DNA from: Streptomyces sp. NRRL S-646 | GTDB taxonomy: Bacteria; Actinomycetota; Actinomycetes; Streptomycetales; Streptomycetaceae | Reading direction: 5' to 3' | Assembly: GCF_000720765.1 (NCBI RefSeq) | Contig: NZ_JODC01000009.1 | Location: forward strand, 1-64,000 | DNA: 64,000 nt | Position numbers and translations under genes: made by a program | The notes under the pieces: model-generated | What the model saw: the letters and a program-made list of their open reading frames with translations, nothing else | Told to the model about the DNA's origin: nothing | Database searches by the model: none | In this document: positions 32,234 to 40,953 of the stretch, in pieces | Numbering within the stretch: the stretch's first letter is position 1 | Layout of the letters: each line of letters begins with the position of its first letter

Positions 32234-34609
32234 TCAGGTGACTCGGAGAGTCGCCCGTCGGCGGATGTCCGTCGAGGAGCGCCCGACCTTGATCTCGAAC
32301 GTGCCCGGCTCGACGACCGTGCGCAGTTCGTCGTCCACCAGGGTGAGGTCCCGGCTCGGCCTGATGTCGAAGGTGACGGTGGCCCGCTGCCCGGGCTCCA
32401 CATGGGCCTTCCGCACACCGCGCAGCCGGATGTACGGCAGCGACACCGACGCCTGGTTGTCCGTCACGTACAGCTGCACCACCTCCGTGCCGGCCCGCTG
32501 TCCCGTGTTGGTGATGTCGACACGCACCCGGGTCGTGGCGTCGGCCCTGACGGTGTCGTCGGTCAGCCGGATCCGGTCGTAGCGGAACGTGGTGTAACCG
32601 AGGCCCGCGCCGAACGGGTAGAGCGGTGTGGAGGGTATGTCGATGTAGTCGTCCGCGTCGGCTCGGGCGCGCTTCTGGTCGTACGACAGAGGGAGCTGGC
32701 CCACGTCACGGGGGAAGGTGACGGGCAGCCTGCCGGTCGGCTCGACGTCGCCGAACAGTGCCTCGGCGACCGCCCGGCCGCCGGCCTCGCCGGGCAGCCA
32801 GGCGATCAGGAGGGCGGGCAGGTGCGCGGCCGCCCAGCGCAGCGACAGTGCCCTGCCGGTGACGACCACGGCGATGGTCGGCGTGCCGGTCGCGTGCACC
32901 TCCTTCAGGAGCCGCTCCTGTACGCCGGTCAGGTCCAGCGAGGCGGTGTCCTTCAGTTCGCCGTCGGTGCGGTCGGGGGAGAAGTAACCGCCCTTGGTCT
33001 GCTCGCCGACCACGACGACCGCCACGTCCGCCTGGAGCGCCGCCGCTCGGGCGGCCGCGAGGCCGGAGGTGTCGGTTCCCGTCACCTCACAGCCGCGCGC
33101 GTGCACGATCCGTACGTCGTCGCCCACCAGTTCCCGGAGCGCCTCGCGGATCGAGGGGGTGGGATGCAGGGCGGGGTAGGCGTTGTACTCGCCCAGAAGG
33201 TTCAGCCGGTCGTCGGCGTTCGGGCCGATCAGGGCGAGCGTGCGCACCCGGTCGCGCGACAGCGGCAGCAGTTCTCGTCCCCCGCCTCCCTTTCCGGGGT
33301 CGTTCTTGAGCAGGACGAGCGACTGCCGGGCGCACTGGAGCGCCAGGTCGCGGTGCGCCGCGCAGTTGACGACCCGCTCGGCCCGGTCCGGATCGACATA
33401 GGGGTTCTCGAAGAGGCCGAGCCGCTCCTTCAGGGTGAGCACCCGGCGTACCGCACGGTCGAGCAGCGCTTCCTCGACGCCGCCCTCCCGTACGGCGGCG
33501 GCCAGTTGGTCGAGGTGGATCTCGTCCCACGACAGGCTGATGTCGACCCCCGCCCGCAGGGCGAGCCCGGCCGCCTCGCGCGCGGTGCCCGCCACGTGCT
33601 CGCGCACCAGACTGCGCACGTCGTTGCCGATGACGACCCCGCGGAAGTCCAGCTCGTCGCGGAGCAGTTCGGTGAGGTATCTGCGCGAGCCGTGCACCAC
33701 GATCCCGTCCACGGTCTGCTCGCTCGCCTCGGTCATCAGCGCGCCCGCCGGTCCGAACCCCGCCCGCCACGGCTCCAAGTGGGTCTGGCGGAAGGCACGT
33801 TCGCCCACCTCGATGGAACTGGTCTCCAGACCACCGGTGTTGGGCGCCTCCATCGGGAAGGTGCACAGGGAGGTGACCACCGACTCGGGGGAGGCGAGGT
33901 CGTCGCCCTGCATCGCCGGGACCAGCGCCTCGACCATGCGCGCGGTGAGGTACGGGTCCTCGCTGAACGACCAGGCGCCACGGCCGTACCGGGGGTCGCG
34001 GTTCAGCTCGGCCATGATGGTGCTCAGCGCGTGGACACCGACCGCCCGTGCCTCGCGGGCCACCGCGCCGTACACGCGGCCGATCAGTCCGGGATCGAAG
34101 GTGGCGCCCAGCGCGAGCCCCTCGGGAAAGATGGTCGAGCCGGGTCCGACCGAGCCGTGGGTGCCCTCGCTGATCTGCAGGAGGGGGATGCCGAGCGGGT
34201 TGGCGCGGGCGAGGCGCTGCAAGTGGTTGTGCTGCAGCGCCTGTTGACGCGGGCTCAGTGGGTGGGGGACCGGGACGGAGCCGGAGAGGGACTGGTTGAC
34301 CAGGCCGAAGAATCCCCCGCCCGGGCCCAGCGTGATCCGGTCCGCCTTCTCCCCGACCACCGTCTCACCGCGCACGTACGCCTCCCGGTGCTCGCGCGTG
34401 CCGGTCGGATCCGTGGAGTCGCCGAGGAGTTCCTGGGGCAGACAGACCGGGATGTTCAGCTGCGCGATCTTGTCGGCGACGGACATCCTGGCCAGCAGCG
34501 CATCGACTCGCCGTCCCCGGGGGGCCTTCACCATCGGCGTCACGAGCCCCGTACAGGCGGCCAGCGCCATGCCCGCGAAGGCCCGACGGGAGATCTTCGC
34601 TTTGTCCAT
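32234..34609 (-). CDS. Secreted GH3 beta-glucosidase
   Basis: 791 residues. The N-terminus KISRRAFAGMALAAC suggests Tat export with a lipobox-like end. It has the GH3 N-terminal barrel (LLQISEGTHGSVGPGSTIFPEGLALGATFD; substrate Asp region and ALSTIMAELNRDPRYGRG), with the nucleophile Asp in FRGVVIGNDVRSLV. The C-terminal sandwich domain (LALIGPNADDRLNLLGEYNAYP; VAVVVVGEQTKGGYFSPDRTD) and a fibronectin III-like tail (TDDTVRADATTRVRVDITNTGQRAG) follow. It hydrolyses terminal beta-glucosyl (or xylosyl) residues from oligosaccharides. No sugar transporter or regulator is adjacent, so the substrate is open. Confidence 0.9.
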   Translation of the reverse strand: MDKAKISRRAFAGMALAACTGLVTPMVKAPRGRRVDALLARMSVADKIAQLNIPVCLPQELLGDSTDPTGTREHREAYVRGETVVGEKADRITLGPGGGFFGLVNQSLSGSVPVPHPLSPRQQALQHNHLQRLARANPLGIPLLQISEGTHGSVGPGSTIFPEGLALGATFDPGLIGRVYGAVAREARAVGVHALSTIMAELNRDPRYGRGAWSFSEDPYLTARMVEALVPAMQGDDLASPESVVTSLCTFPMEAPNTGGLETSSIEVGERAFRQTHLEPWRAGFGPAGALMTEASEQTVDGIVVHGSRRYLTELLRDELDFRGVVIGNDVRSLVREHVAGTAREAAGLALRAGVDISLSWDEIHLDQLAAAVREGGVEEALLDRAVRRVLTLKERLGLFENPYVDPDRAERVVNCAAHRDLALQCARQSLVLLKNDPGKGGGGRELLPLSRDRVRTLALIGPNADDRLNLLGEYNAYPALHPTPSIREALRELVGDDVRIVHARGCEVTGTDTSGLAAARAAALQADVAVVVVGEQTKGGYFSPDRTDGELKDTASLDLTGVQERLLKEVHATGTPTIAVVVTGRALSLRWAAAHLPALLIAWLPGEAGGRAVAEALFGDVEPTGRLPVTFPRDVGQLPLSYDQKRARADADDYIDIPSTPLYPFGAGLGYTTFRYDRIRLTDDTVRADATTRVRVDITNTGQRAGTEVVQLYVTDNQASVSLPYIRLRGVRKAHVEPGQRATVTFDIRPSRDLTLVDDELRTVVEPGTFEIKVGRSSTDIRRRATLRVT

Positions 34610-34746
34610 GCCGGCAGCCTCGCAGCGTCGAACCGGACCGGTCAGCGGCCGAAATGCTGAACCACGGCGACTTTGGTCGCTGCTCGCGCCGACCGACGAC
34701 TGAGGGGAATGTCCTTACGATCGTGAGGAATCACGGGCCCTGTGAC

Positions 34747-35151
34747 TCACCTGCTCAGCCACGCCTCGATGCGTGCGGCCCAGGCGCGGTCGTCGGTCGT
34801 CTCCATGAATTCCTTGCGGTCGATCAGGAGGTAGACCTCCCCGGCCGGTACGGTGCCCAGGATCAACGGCTTGCCCGCGTTCAGCAGACCTCCGATGAAG
34901 CGGCCGTACAGCTCGGTGAACCTGACCTCCACCGAGGTGATGTCCGCTCGGCGCAGCACCAGATCCCCGGCCTCGCCCCAGTCGCCGAGCACCAGCCGGT
35001 CCTCGTGCAGGGAGACCTTGCCGCGGCGCAGGAACAGCGCCTTCTGGCTGACCACGCCGGCCGTCCTGTCCGCGGAGGTCTTGCGACGCAGCTCGTCGGC
35101 GGTGGCGCCCACGTAGTCGCCCCGGGCCCGGAGTGTCTCGTCTTCGCTCAT
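34747..35151 (-). CDS. Hypothetical protein with GRAM/PH-like pattern
   Basis: 134 residues from ATG 35151 (MSEDETLRARGDYVGATADEL). The sequence alternates short strands (GVVSQKALFLRRGKVSLHEDRLVLGDWGEAGDLVLRRADITSVEVRF ... PLILGTVPAGEVYLLIDRKEF), a pattern like small PH/GRAM-type beta domains, ending in an amphipathic helix (DDRAWAARIEAWL). No signal peptide, no membrane helix, no catalytic motif. I do not recognise the family. It lies between the GH3 gene and another small hypothetical on the same strand but with large gaps. Confidence 0.65.
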   Translation of the reverse strand: MSEDETLRARGDYVGATADELRRKTSADRTAGVVSQKALFLRRGKVSLHEDRLVLGDWGEAGDLVLRRADITSVEVRFTELYGRFIGGLLNAGKPLILGTVPAGEVYLLIDRKEFMETTDDRAWAARIEAWLSR

Positions 35152-35348
35152 GAAGCCAACGTGCCACCGGCCGCGGCGCCCACGCATCGGTCCTTCGTCC
35201 GCCGCCCCGTGACTTTGGTAGCCGGACACCGTTCCGTGCACCGACGAAAGTCAGCACCGGCACTCCGCCGCGTCACCCCCTCACGGATGGCCCCGAAACG
35301 AGTCGGCGCCCGAGCCGGCCGACGCCGACCCGAGCGCTGTATGGCAGG

Positions 35349-35696
35349 TCAGAGGCGGAGCAGGCGTTGGGTGATCTCCCGGTACTGCCTCAGCGCCAGA
35401 TGGAGTTCGGCGACCCGCGTTTCGGGGTCCTGGTCCTGCCAGCCCGCGTGGAGGGTACGCCGCTGTTCGGCGAGGACGTCCATGAGCTGGGCGGTGACGT
35501 CGTCGAAGGCGCCTTCGGCTTCCTCCAGCGACTCACGCGGAGCATCGGGGAACGTGTTGACAGCCCGCCCGAGGCGTCTGGCGATCTTGTCTCGTGCCTC
35601 CGACGGGATCAGCGGTGCCGAGCCGGGGGCATGGCGTCCCGTGACGTCGCGGGGCTGGTCCGCGGGCTGTTGAGCGCGTGTCTGGTCGTACATCAT
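35349..35696 (-). CDS. Small helical hypothetical protein conserved in Streptomyces
   Basis: 115 residues from ATG 35696 (the second ATG at 35693 is equally possible). After a disordered N-terminus, it is a single predicted helical domain (SEARDKIARRLGRAVNTFPDAPRESLEEAEGAFDDVTAQLMDVLAEQRRTL ... ALRQYREITQRLLRL). I recall similar small proteins in stress-responsive clusters of Streptomyces, without a known function. AGGAAAG lies about 12 nt before the start. It is the leftmost gene of the stress-type cluster up to 42 kb. Confidence 0.65.
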   Translation of the reverse strand: MMYDQTRAQQPADQPRDVTGRHAPGSAPLIPSEARDKIARRLGRAVNTFPDAPRESLEEAEGAFDDVTAQLMDVLAEQRRTLHAGWQDQDPETRVAELHLALRQYREITQRLLRL

Positions 35697-36025
35697 CGAG
35701 TACCGCTTTCCTGTGCGTCGTGCCGGATGTCCGCGGTGGCACAGCCCTGAGCCGTGCAACCGTCACCATCCGGCGCCGGCCTGTGTCAGCGCGATGCCGC
35801 CTGCGACGGGCCGCGGTTTGCTGCACAGGCGGGAGTACGGTGGAGAAGACGAGGACTTTTCGTATGCCGGAACTCGGACCGGCTCAGGAGCGCCCTCTCG
35901 TGTTCCGGTCCTCGTGCTCCGGTGAGTCCACCAGACCACATTCCTTCCACCGCACGCCACCCCCGTCGTCAGGGGCAGCCCGTGACCCCGGCCGCGCCGT
36001 CCGCATCCAGGCCGAGGAGGCACGT

Positions 36026-36241
36026 ATGCCGCTCAGTCCGAACCCCTCGACGAGGGTCACACCGTCCGACCCCGACCCGCAGCCCCAGGGCTACGACGGA
36101 TCGTCTCCCCTCCCGCCGGATGGCCCGGTGGCTGCCGTGGGTGAGGCCGCGGTGGAAGCCGACTGTCACGCCGAACGCGTCGGCCGGGTGAGTGACGTGT
36201 GCCGGCCCACCCCGGAGCGCGTCGCCGCCCGGCGCGCCTGA
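36026..36241 (+). CDS. Short hypothetical ORF before a DUF5994 gene
   Basis: 71 residues (MPLSPNPSTRVTPSDPDPQ...). The ORF has a very good ribosome binding site (GAGGAGG 5 nt before ATG 36026) and ends 42 bp before the DUF5994 gene. Composition is Pro/Ala-rich and disordered, with two cysteines. No family recognised; coding status is uncertain. Confidence 0.4.
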   Translation: MPLSPNPSTRVTPSDPDPQPQGYDGSSPLPPDGPVAAVGEAAVEADCHAERVGRVSDVCRPTPERVAARRA

Positions 36242-36283
36242 CATCACCCACTCATCCTTGTACTTCCGCCGGCAGGAGCTCTC

Positions 36284-36682
36284 ATGACCTCCGCAGTGCA
36301 ATCCCCGCCCCCCTCTCGTCCCCTCCTGCGCCTGCGCCTGGCACCCCGCGGTGACCTGCCGAGGCCCATCGACGGAGCGTGGTGGCCCCGTTCGTACGAC
36401 CTGCTCGCCGAACTTCCCCAGCTGCTCGCCGGGTTGCCGCGCGCGTGGGGCCACATCACCAGCGTCACCGTCAACGGGGCGACCTGGTCCGCCGGCCCCG
36501 GGCGGATGCTCGTCGCCAACCAGGTCGTACTACTGCGCAGGAACCTCACGGCATCCGCCCCGCAGACCATCGTCCTGCTCACCCCCGGCCAGGGGCGCTG
36601 GGATCTCGTGGTCCTGCCCCCGGACACGACCGAGGAGGCCGCGGAACCGCTCATGGCGACCGCGGCCGACGGTCATATGTGA
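36284..36682 (+). CDS. DUF5994 family protein (copy 1)
   Basis: 132 residues. Family signature PIDGAWWPRSYDLLAELPQLLAGL, then WGHITSVTVNGATWSAGPGRMLVANQVVLLRRN and GRWDLVVLPPDTTEEAAEPLM. DUF5994 proteins are small cytoplasmic proteins of unknown role, frequent in actinomycetes near osmotic/oxidative stress regulators. A paralogue lies at 37322, separated by an oppositely oriented small gene. ATG preceded by GCAGGAG. Confidence 0.85.
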   Translation: MTSAVQSPPPSRPLLRLRLAPRGDLPRPIDGAWWPRSYDLLAELPQLLAGLPRAWGHITSVTVNGATWSAGPGRMLVANQVVLLRRNLTASAPQTIVLLTPGQGRWDLVVLPPDTTEEAAEPLMATAADGHM

Positions 36683-36903
36683 GCGATCAGGATCAGCAGG
36701 GTGGTGGCCACGGCGATCGCATCCCCATGGCGCGCCGCCGGTTCGAGCCCCGTGACGAGAGGGCACCCCCCGCTCGCGTCCTTGTCCGCTCTTCGGGCCT
36801 GCGCACGCTGACGATGCGTGCGGTCGGGCCCTGAAGGGGGCAGCCCGTGGCGGAGGATGAGAGATGGTCGCGGGCATCACGCAAGCCCCGTCTCCGGCCC
36901 GGC

Positions 36904-37155
36904 TCACTTCCTCCGACGGGCGTTCTCCACGGAGCGGCTGGTCTCCAGCCACGACTGTGCCGATTCTGCCGGGCGGGCGGTGTCCACGGTGAGGTCGAGG
37001 CGCGTTCCCCCCTCGGCGCCCGCGGGGTAGCTGCGCTGCTCGGTGGCGGCGAAGCAGCGTCGGAGAGCCTCCGCGACCCGACGGGCGGCCTCGGGCGAGG
37101 CGGCGACGACACGGACCTCGGCGTACCCGTCCGAGGGTGCTTCCATGGATTGCAT
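36904..37155 (-). CDS. Small conserved hypothetical protein between the DUF5994 genes
   Basis: 83 residues: YAEVRVVAASPEAARRVAEALRRCF ... EQRSYPAGAEGGTRLDLTVDTARP. The alternation looks like a single beta-alpha-beta unit. I recall near-identical small proteins across Streptomyces, all without known function. It lies on the strand opposite to both DUF5994 genes. The 36683-36903 gap to its left holds nothing I can name. Confidence 0.65.
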   Translation of the reverse strand: MQSMEAPSDGYAEVRVVAASPEAARRVAEALRRCFAATEQRSYPAGAEGGTRLDLTVDTARPAESAQSWLETSRSVENARRRK

Positions 37156-37321
37156 GGCGACCTCGGAGTCCGATGCCCCGTTGGAAGACGGGCCAGTTCT
37201 CTCACTCTACGCCGCTGCGTCCCACGGCCCTCGCGGATGCCCCGCGGGCTCCCCGGCCGGGGAGTACCGTGAAGCCAGGAAGCCACGCCGTTCCCTCATC
37301 CCCGGCAGGCAGGCGAGAGTG

Positions 37322-37792
37322 ATGTCCGACCCCCACTCCCCGCGCGTGACCAGGCTCCTGCCGGACGCCGTCCCTCAGGCCGTGAAACCCGGGACGGCCG
37401 TCGTACGGCTGGAGACGACACACGACCGCCAGGGAGTGCTCGACGGGGCGTGGTGGCCGCGCTCCCGTGACATCACGGCCGAACTTCCCGCCCTGATCAC
37501 CGCGCTCACCGAGTACCTCGGGCCCGTCACACGCGTCGGCCTGGACGCCGACGCGTGGGACGCGCTGCCGACGCGAATGACCGTCGACGGGCGTGTCGTC
37601 CACATCGATTCCTCTCCGGTCGGCGACGACACCGTCCTGGTCACCCGGGGCGAGCAGGATCTCTTCTCCCTCCTCGTGGTCCCGCCGCACACGAGGCCCG
37701 ACGCCGCGCGCGCCGCCATGGCCGAAGCGGTCCGCACCGACAACGTCACGCAGGCCGCGCAGATCCTCGTCGACACCGGTAGCGGGCCGTGA
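37322..37792 (+). CDS. DUF5994 family protein (copy 2)
   Basis: 156 residues with the same core as the copy at 36284: GVLDGAWWPRSRDITAELPALITAL, LGPVTRVGLDADAWDALPTRM and LFSLLVVPPHTRPDAARAAM. The two are clearly diverged paralogues rather than a recent duplication. ATG 37322 follows GGCGAGAG. It is convergent with the GAF-ANTAR pair, 7 bp from its end. Confidence 0.85.
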   Translation: MSDPHSPRVTRLLPDAVPQAVKPGTAVVRLETTHDRQGVLDGAWWPRSRDITAELPALITALTEYLGPVTRVGLDADAWDALPTRMTVDGRVVHIDSSPVGDDTVLVTRGEQDLFSLLVVPPHTRPDAARAAMAEAVRTDNVTQAAQILVDTGSGP

Positions 37793-37799
37793 GAGGGGG

Positions 37800-38567
37800 T
37801 CAGCCGCGGCGGTCCTCGGATCGGCCCGGCGCCGGGGCGGGGATGTCCGCGGTGTCGAAGCCGCCCGAGATGATCCGTGTGGCGAGGTCCGCCAGGCGCA
37901 GGTGATGGTCGCGGGCGTACGACCGGAACGCGGCGAAGGCGTCGTCGACGGAGGTGTTCCAGCGCTCCGCCAGCACGCCCTTGACCTGCTCGATCAGGAC
38001 ACGGCTGGTCAGCGCGGTCTCCAGCTGGGTGTTCTCGACATGCGACTGCTCCAGGGTGCGCTGCTGGAGGATCGCGATGGTCGCCACGTCGGCGAGCGCC
38101 TGGGCCAGCGCGATGTCGTCGTCACCGAGGCGGAGGGGTGTGGTCTGGAAGAGGTTGAGCGCGCCGACGACGCGATTGCGCAGGCGCAGCGGGATGGCGT
38201 GCGTGCTCACGTACCCCGTCTCACGGGCCCGCGCGGCGAAGCGCGGCCAGCCCACGGTCGCTTCCCGGCGTGTCAGGTCGATGTTGGTCCGCGCGGCACC
38301 GGTGCGGTAGCACTCCACGCACGGGCCCTGGTCGTGCTGGAGCGCGAACAGCTCCAGCAGCCGGGTGTGTTCGTCCGAGGCGGCGATGATCTGCAGTTCC
38401 CCGTGCGCGTCCGCGAGCAGGATCCCGGCCGCCGACACGTCGAGCAGTTCGACGCAGCGCGCGGAAAGCCGCTGCAGCAGGTCGATGACGTCGAAGTCCT
38501 CGACGAGGGAGTCGGCGACCTCCACGAAGATCTCCGCCAGACGTCGTTCGCGGGCCATGCCGATCAT
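37800..38567 (-). CDS. GAF-ANTAR protein, second of a coupled pair
   Basis: 255 residues. GAF sensor domain (about 25-165; LLDVSAAGILLADAHGELQIIAASDE, IPLRLRNRVVGALNLF) and a C-terminal ANTAR RNA-binding domain (LTSRVLIEQVKGVLAERWNTSVDDAFAAFRSYARDHHLRLADLATRII). ANTAR proteins bind paired RNA hairpins and relieve transcription termination; here the GAF domain would supply the signal. The ATG at 38565-38567 overlaps the stop of the upstream GAF-ANTAR gene as ATGA, giving translational coupling; a second ATG at 38558 is an alternative. Confidence 0.88.
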   Translation of the reverse strand: MIGMARERRLAEIFVEVADSLVEDFDVIDLLQRLSARCVELLDVSAAGILLADAHGELQIIAASDEHTRLLELFALQHDQGPCVECYRTGAARTNIDLTRREATVGWPRFAARARETGYVSTHAIPLRLRNRVVGALNLFQTTPLRLGDDDIALAQALADVATIAILQQRTLEQSHVENTQLETALTSRVLIEQVKGVLAERWNTSVDDAFAAFRSYARDHHLRLADLATRIISGGFDTADIPAPAPGRSEDRRG

Positions 38568-39304
38568 CCCTTTCCACCATCGGGCGAATACGGCCCGCTC
38601 ACATCGTCGTCGAATCGGAGCCTGCGGGCCACCACGTCCTGCGCCACCTCGCCGAGAGGGCGGCCGCTGGCATACGCGTGGGCCCGCAGACGCAGGAGGG
38701 CGACCTCCATGGACACGCCCAGTTGGACACTGACCATCCCCGTGGCCTGATGCACGGCCGCGCGGTGCAGCCCCGACGGCCACTCCGAGAACACGCCGGA
38801 GCCGGGCACGTCACCGTTCCGGCCCTCGCGGGGAGCCCCGTTCAGGAAGGCGCCGGTCAGCGCGGCCGTCAGGGCGGTGGCGTCCGCGTACTGCTGCTCG
38901 CTCAGCCGTCTGTTTCCGTCGCACAGCACGGTCAGGACGCCGACCCGGATGGCGCCGATACCCAGTGGGAAGCAGCACACACCGTGGACACCCAACTCGC
39001 GCGCGGCCGGCAGCAGTGCGGGCCACCGCTCGGGGCGCACCCGGTCCAGGTCCGGCTCCACGACAGGTGCTCCGATGCGGACGGCATCCGGTCCCGGGCC
39101 CTCACCGAGCGTGAGCTGGAGTTCCTCGAACCGAGCGCTCAACTCCGGATGGCACCACAGCGGTTCGGTCATCCGGCCGCCGTCCAGCAGCAGCGACAGC
39201 GCGACACCGCGGGCGCCCAGCACCCGCGCGCACTCGCGCCCCGGGTCGCCGGTCTCACCACGACGCAGCGTCCGCAGAAGGCCGGCCATGCCGTCGCTGA
39301 TCAC
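38564..39304 (-). CDS. GAF-ANTAR-like protein, first of a coupled pair
   Basis: 246 residues. The GAF domain (about 25-150; VLGARGVALSLLLDGGRMTEPLWCHPELSARFEELQ, GVHGVCCFPLGIGAIRVGVLTVL) is followed by an ANTAR-like C-terminus (VHQATGMVSVQLGVSMEVALLRLRAHAYASGRPLGEVAQDVVARRL). GTG 39304 is preceded by GAGGAGCGGG; the ORF extends further but without homology. Together with the next gene it forms a two-gene operon of tandem ANTAR proteins, which might heterodimerise. Confidence 0.83.
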   Translation of the reverse strand: MISDGMAGLLRTLRRGETGDPGRECARVLGARGVALSLLLDGGRMTEPLWCHPELSARFEELQLTLGEGPGPDAVRIGAPVVEPDLDRVRPERWPALLPAARELGVHGVCCFPLGIGAIRVGVLTVLCDGNRRLSEQQYADATALTAALTGAFLNGAPREGRNGDVPGSGVFSEWPSGLHRAAVHQATGMVSVQLGVSMEVALLRLRAHAYASGRPLGEVAQDVVARRLRFDDDVSGPYSPDGGKG

Positions 39305-39368
39305 CGTTACCCGCTCCTCGACAGCCGGGGGGCTCCGAGGTGCGGCGCCGCCTGGCCTGCGCCGTACA

Positions 39369-39746
39369 TTACGTGTCCCGGTGCGGCGCCGCACGGTCCG
39401 CGGTTATGCCCTGCCAGGCGTCCTGGGCACTCGCGTACCGGGGGAACCACTCCAGCAGACCGGCGGCCCGGAACAGGAGCGCCGCTCCCGGCCCGGTGTG
39501 GATCACGCGCACCCATCCACCCCGCCTGTGGCAGTCGTGCCAGGCCGCGCACAACGGCTCCAGGACGCTGCCGTCCATGAACGTCACGCCGCTCAGGTCG
39601 ACGATCAGGAACAGCCGGCCGTCACCATGGCAGGCGTCCTCCAGACCACGGGTGAAGGACGACGCGGTCGCCACGTCCAGCTCACCACCCGCCCGAACCA
39701 CACGGCACTCGTCGAACACGTCGGGATGCGGGCTCATGCGCCCCAT
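39369..39746 (-). CDS. STAS-domain anti-sigma factor antagonist
   Basis: 125 residues. STAS fold: VVRAGGELDVATASSFTRGLEDAC, LFLIVDLSGVTFMDGSVLEPLCAAWHDC. The phosphorylatable Ser of classical antagonists (D-S-S/T) is here in the FMDGSVLEPL context, so Ser is present one position later than usual. It probably releases a sigma factor from an RsbW-type kinase. It is 65 bp upstream of the GAF-ANTAR pair on the same strand and may be co-transcribed. Confidence 0.85.
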   Translation of the reverse strand: MGRMSPHPDVFDECRVVRAGGELDVATASSFTRGLEDACHGDGRLFLIVDLSGVTFMDGSVLEPLCAAWHDCHRRGGWVRVIHTGPGAALLFRAAGLLEWFPRYASAQDAWQGITADRAAPHRDT

Positions 39747-40674
39747 CTCCTCAGTCGGTCGTACGGCTTCCTCCGTGCGCAGAGCCTCTGTTGCGCGGAA
39801 CGGGACTTCACGGAGAGGGCCGGGGCCACGGGCGACCGTATGACAAGCCTACTGCTGTGGCGGCTCGGCCGGTCGTCCTTCCCTGACGCCCATGGACATG
39901 ACCGTAAGCGACTGTTTCCAGGCGCTTACGGACGGGTTCCGAGGCGATGAGTCCAGAACAAGGGGCATGAGCGGAGACGTATCTGTTGCCCCCGAAATGT
40001 GGACGTACGGTCCCGCCGCGGCGCGTCGCGGGACCACGAGTGCGCCTCCCGCCGCCCAGGGGCCCGTTCGTCCTCCGTTTCGGCGGGAGGCGGGCGGGCG
40101 GGTCGTCCCCGGTCCGGCGGGCATACGGTGGGGGACAGGCACTGAGCGCAGTCGCGCAGCTGTCCGTACACCGTCGGCCCGAGACGTCGACGGTCGGTGC
40201 CCGGGGGCCCGAATCCTGCCTCGCGCCGGTGGACAGCCCTTCACACCGCAGCTCTGGAACCTGCGGGGCACTATGCGAAGGACCGCGTCGGCACTGGCCG
40301 GGCGCAGATCTCCTTTCGGTCGCCATGCCCCGCCGGTTTCCGCCCTGTGTCCACCGGGATGTCTCTCATGCCCTTCCCGGTCACCGGGGGATTCGTGCCG
40401 ACACGGAGGCTCGCCCCGCCCCGCCCGGGGCCGGACCAGCCGGGCCGCCGGGCGCCGTGACGGATACGCCCCGGCGGCCGTCTGCGTGTCCACATGCACG
40501 TGCCGTCCGCGATGCGGCACGGCCCCGAAGTACTTTCGGCGCGGCCGACCCCCAGCTCCGTACGCGGGATCCGGTCATGTACCGCACGGCGTGTGGTCCG
40601 GCTGCGCGGTCGGACCGCGCAGCGCGGAGTCGGTGTCCGGCGTCGGCCGTATCACCGGCATCGGGTGAGGGGAG
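39747..40674. other. Gene-poor decayed region
   Basis: About 930 bp. ORFs on both strands are long because of the high GC content, but their translations are low-complexity Arg/Pro-rich and I recognise no domain. Codon use does not favour any frame. The region ends in the desaturase/reductase scar at 40675-40953. I read it as remnant DNA left by deletions. Confidence 0.45.
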
Positions 40675-40953
40675 ATGAGACGGCCGGGGCGGTTCGCGGG
40701 AACAGGCCGGGGCGTGGCTCCGCCGGTGCGCCCGTCGTGGTTCCCTGACGGCCACGGGCTCCCCACCCGCTGCCGGGTGCGGTGCGGCGACGCGGGCAGC
40801 GGCATCACGCCGGTCATGGGGGTGCTGCGCTGCCTCCTCTTCCACGTCCTCGCCGGCAACCTCGTCCATCAGATCGAGGACCACCTCTTCAGGGCGTCCG
40901 GCGGTGATCAGCCACGACCGTCACGTTTTCCGGCGTCTCCGAGGCCCGGGTAA
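40675..40953 (+). pseudogene. Scar of a ferredoxin reductase joined to a fatty-acid desaturase
   Basis: In one frame (about 40795-40887) the translation GSGITPVMGVLR, the NAD(P)H-binding motif of ferredoxin/flavohaemoprotein-type reductases, is followed after six residues by VLAGNLVHQIEDHLF. The latter resembles the third histidine box NLxxQIEHHLFP of acyl desaturases, with the first of the paired His replaced by Asp. Upstream and downstream sequence fits neither family. In Streptomyces the two genes often sit side by side, so a deletion that fused their remains explains the pattern. Confidence 0.5.

Noticed and set aside
36683..36903. Continuation of the DUF5994 gene or another small gene
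   Set aside because: The frame is closed after 36682 and the remaining ORFs are short without ribosome binding sites.
39849..40520. 223-codon minus-strand ORF in the decayed region
   Set aside because: No homology, no ribosome binding site and biased Arg/Pro composition; equally long ORFs exist on the other strand.
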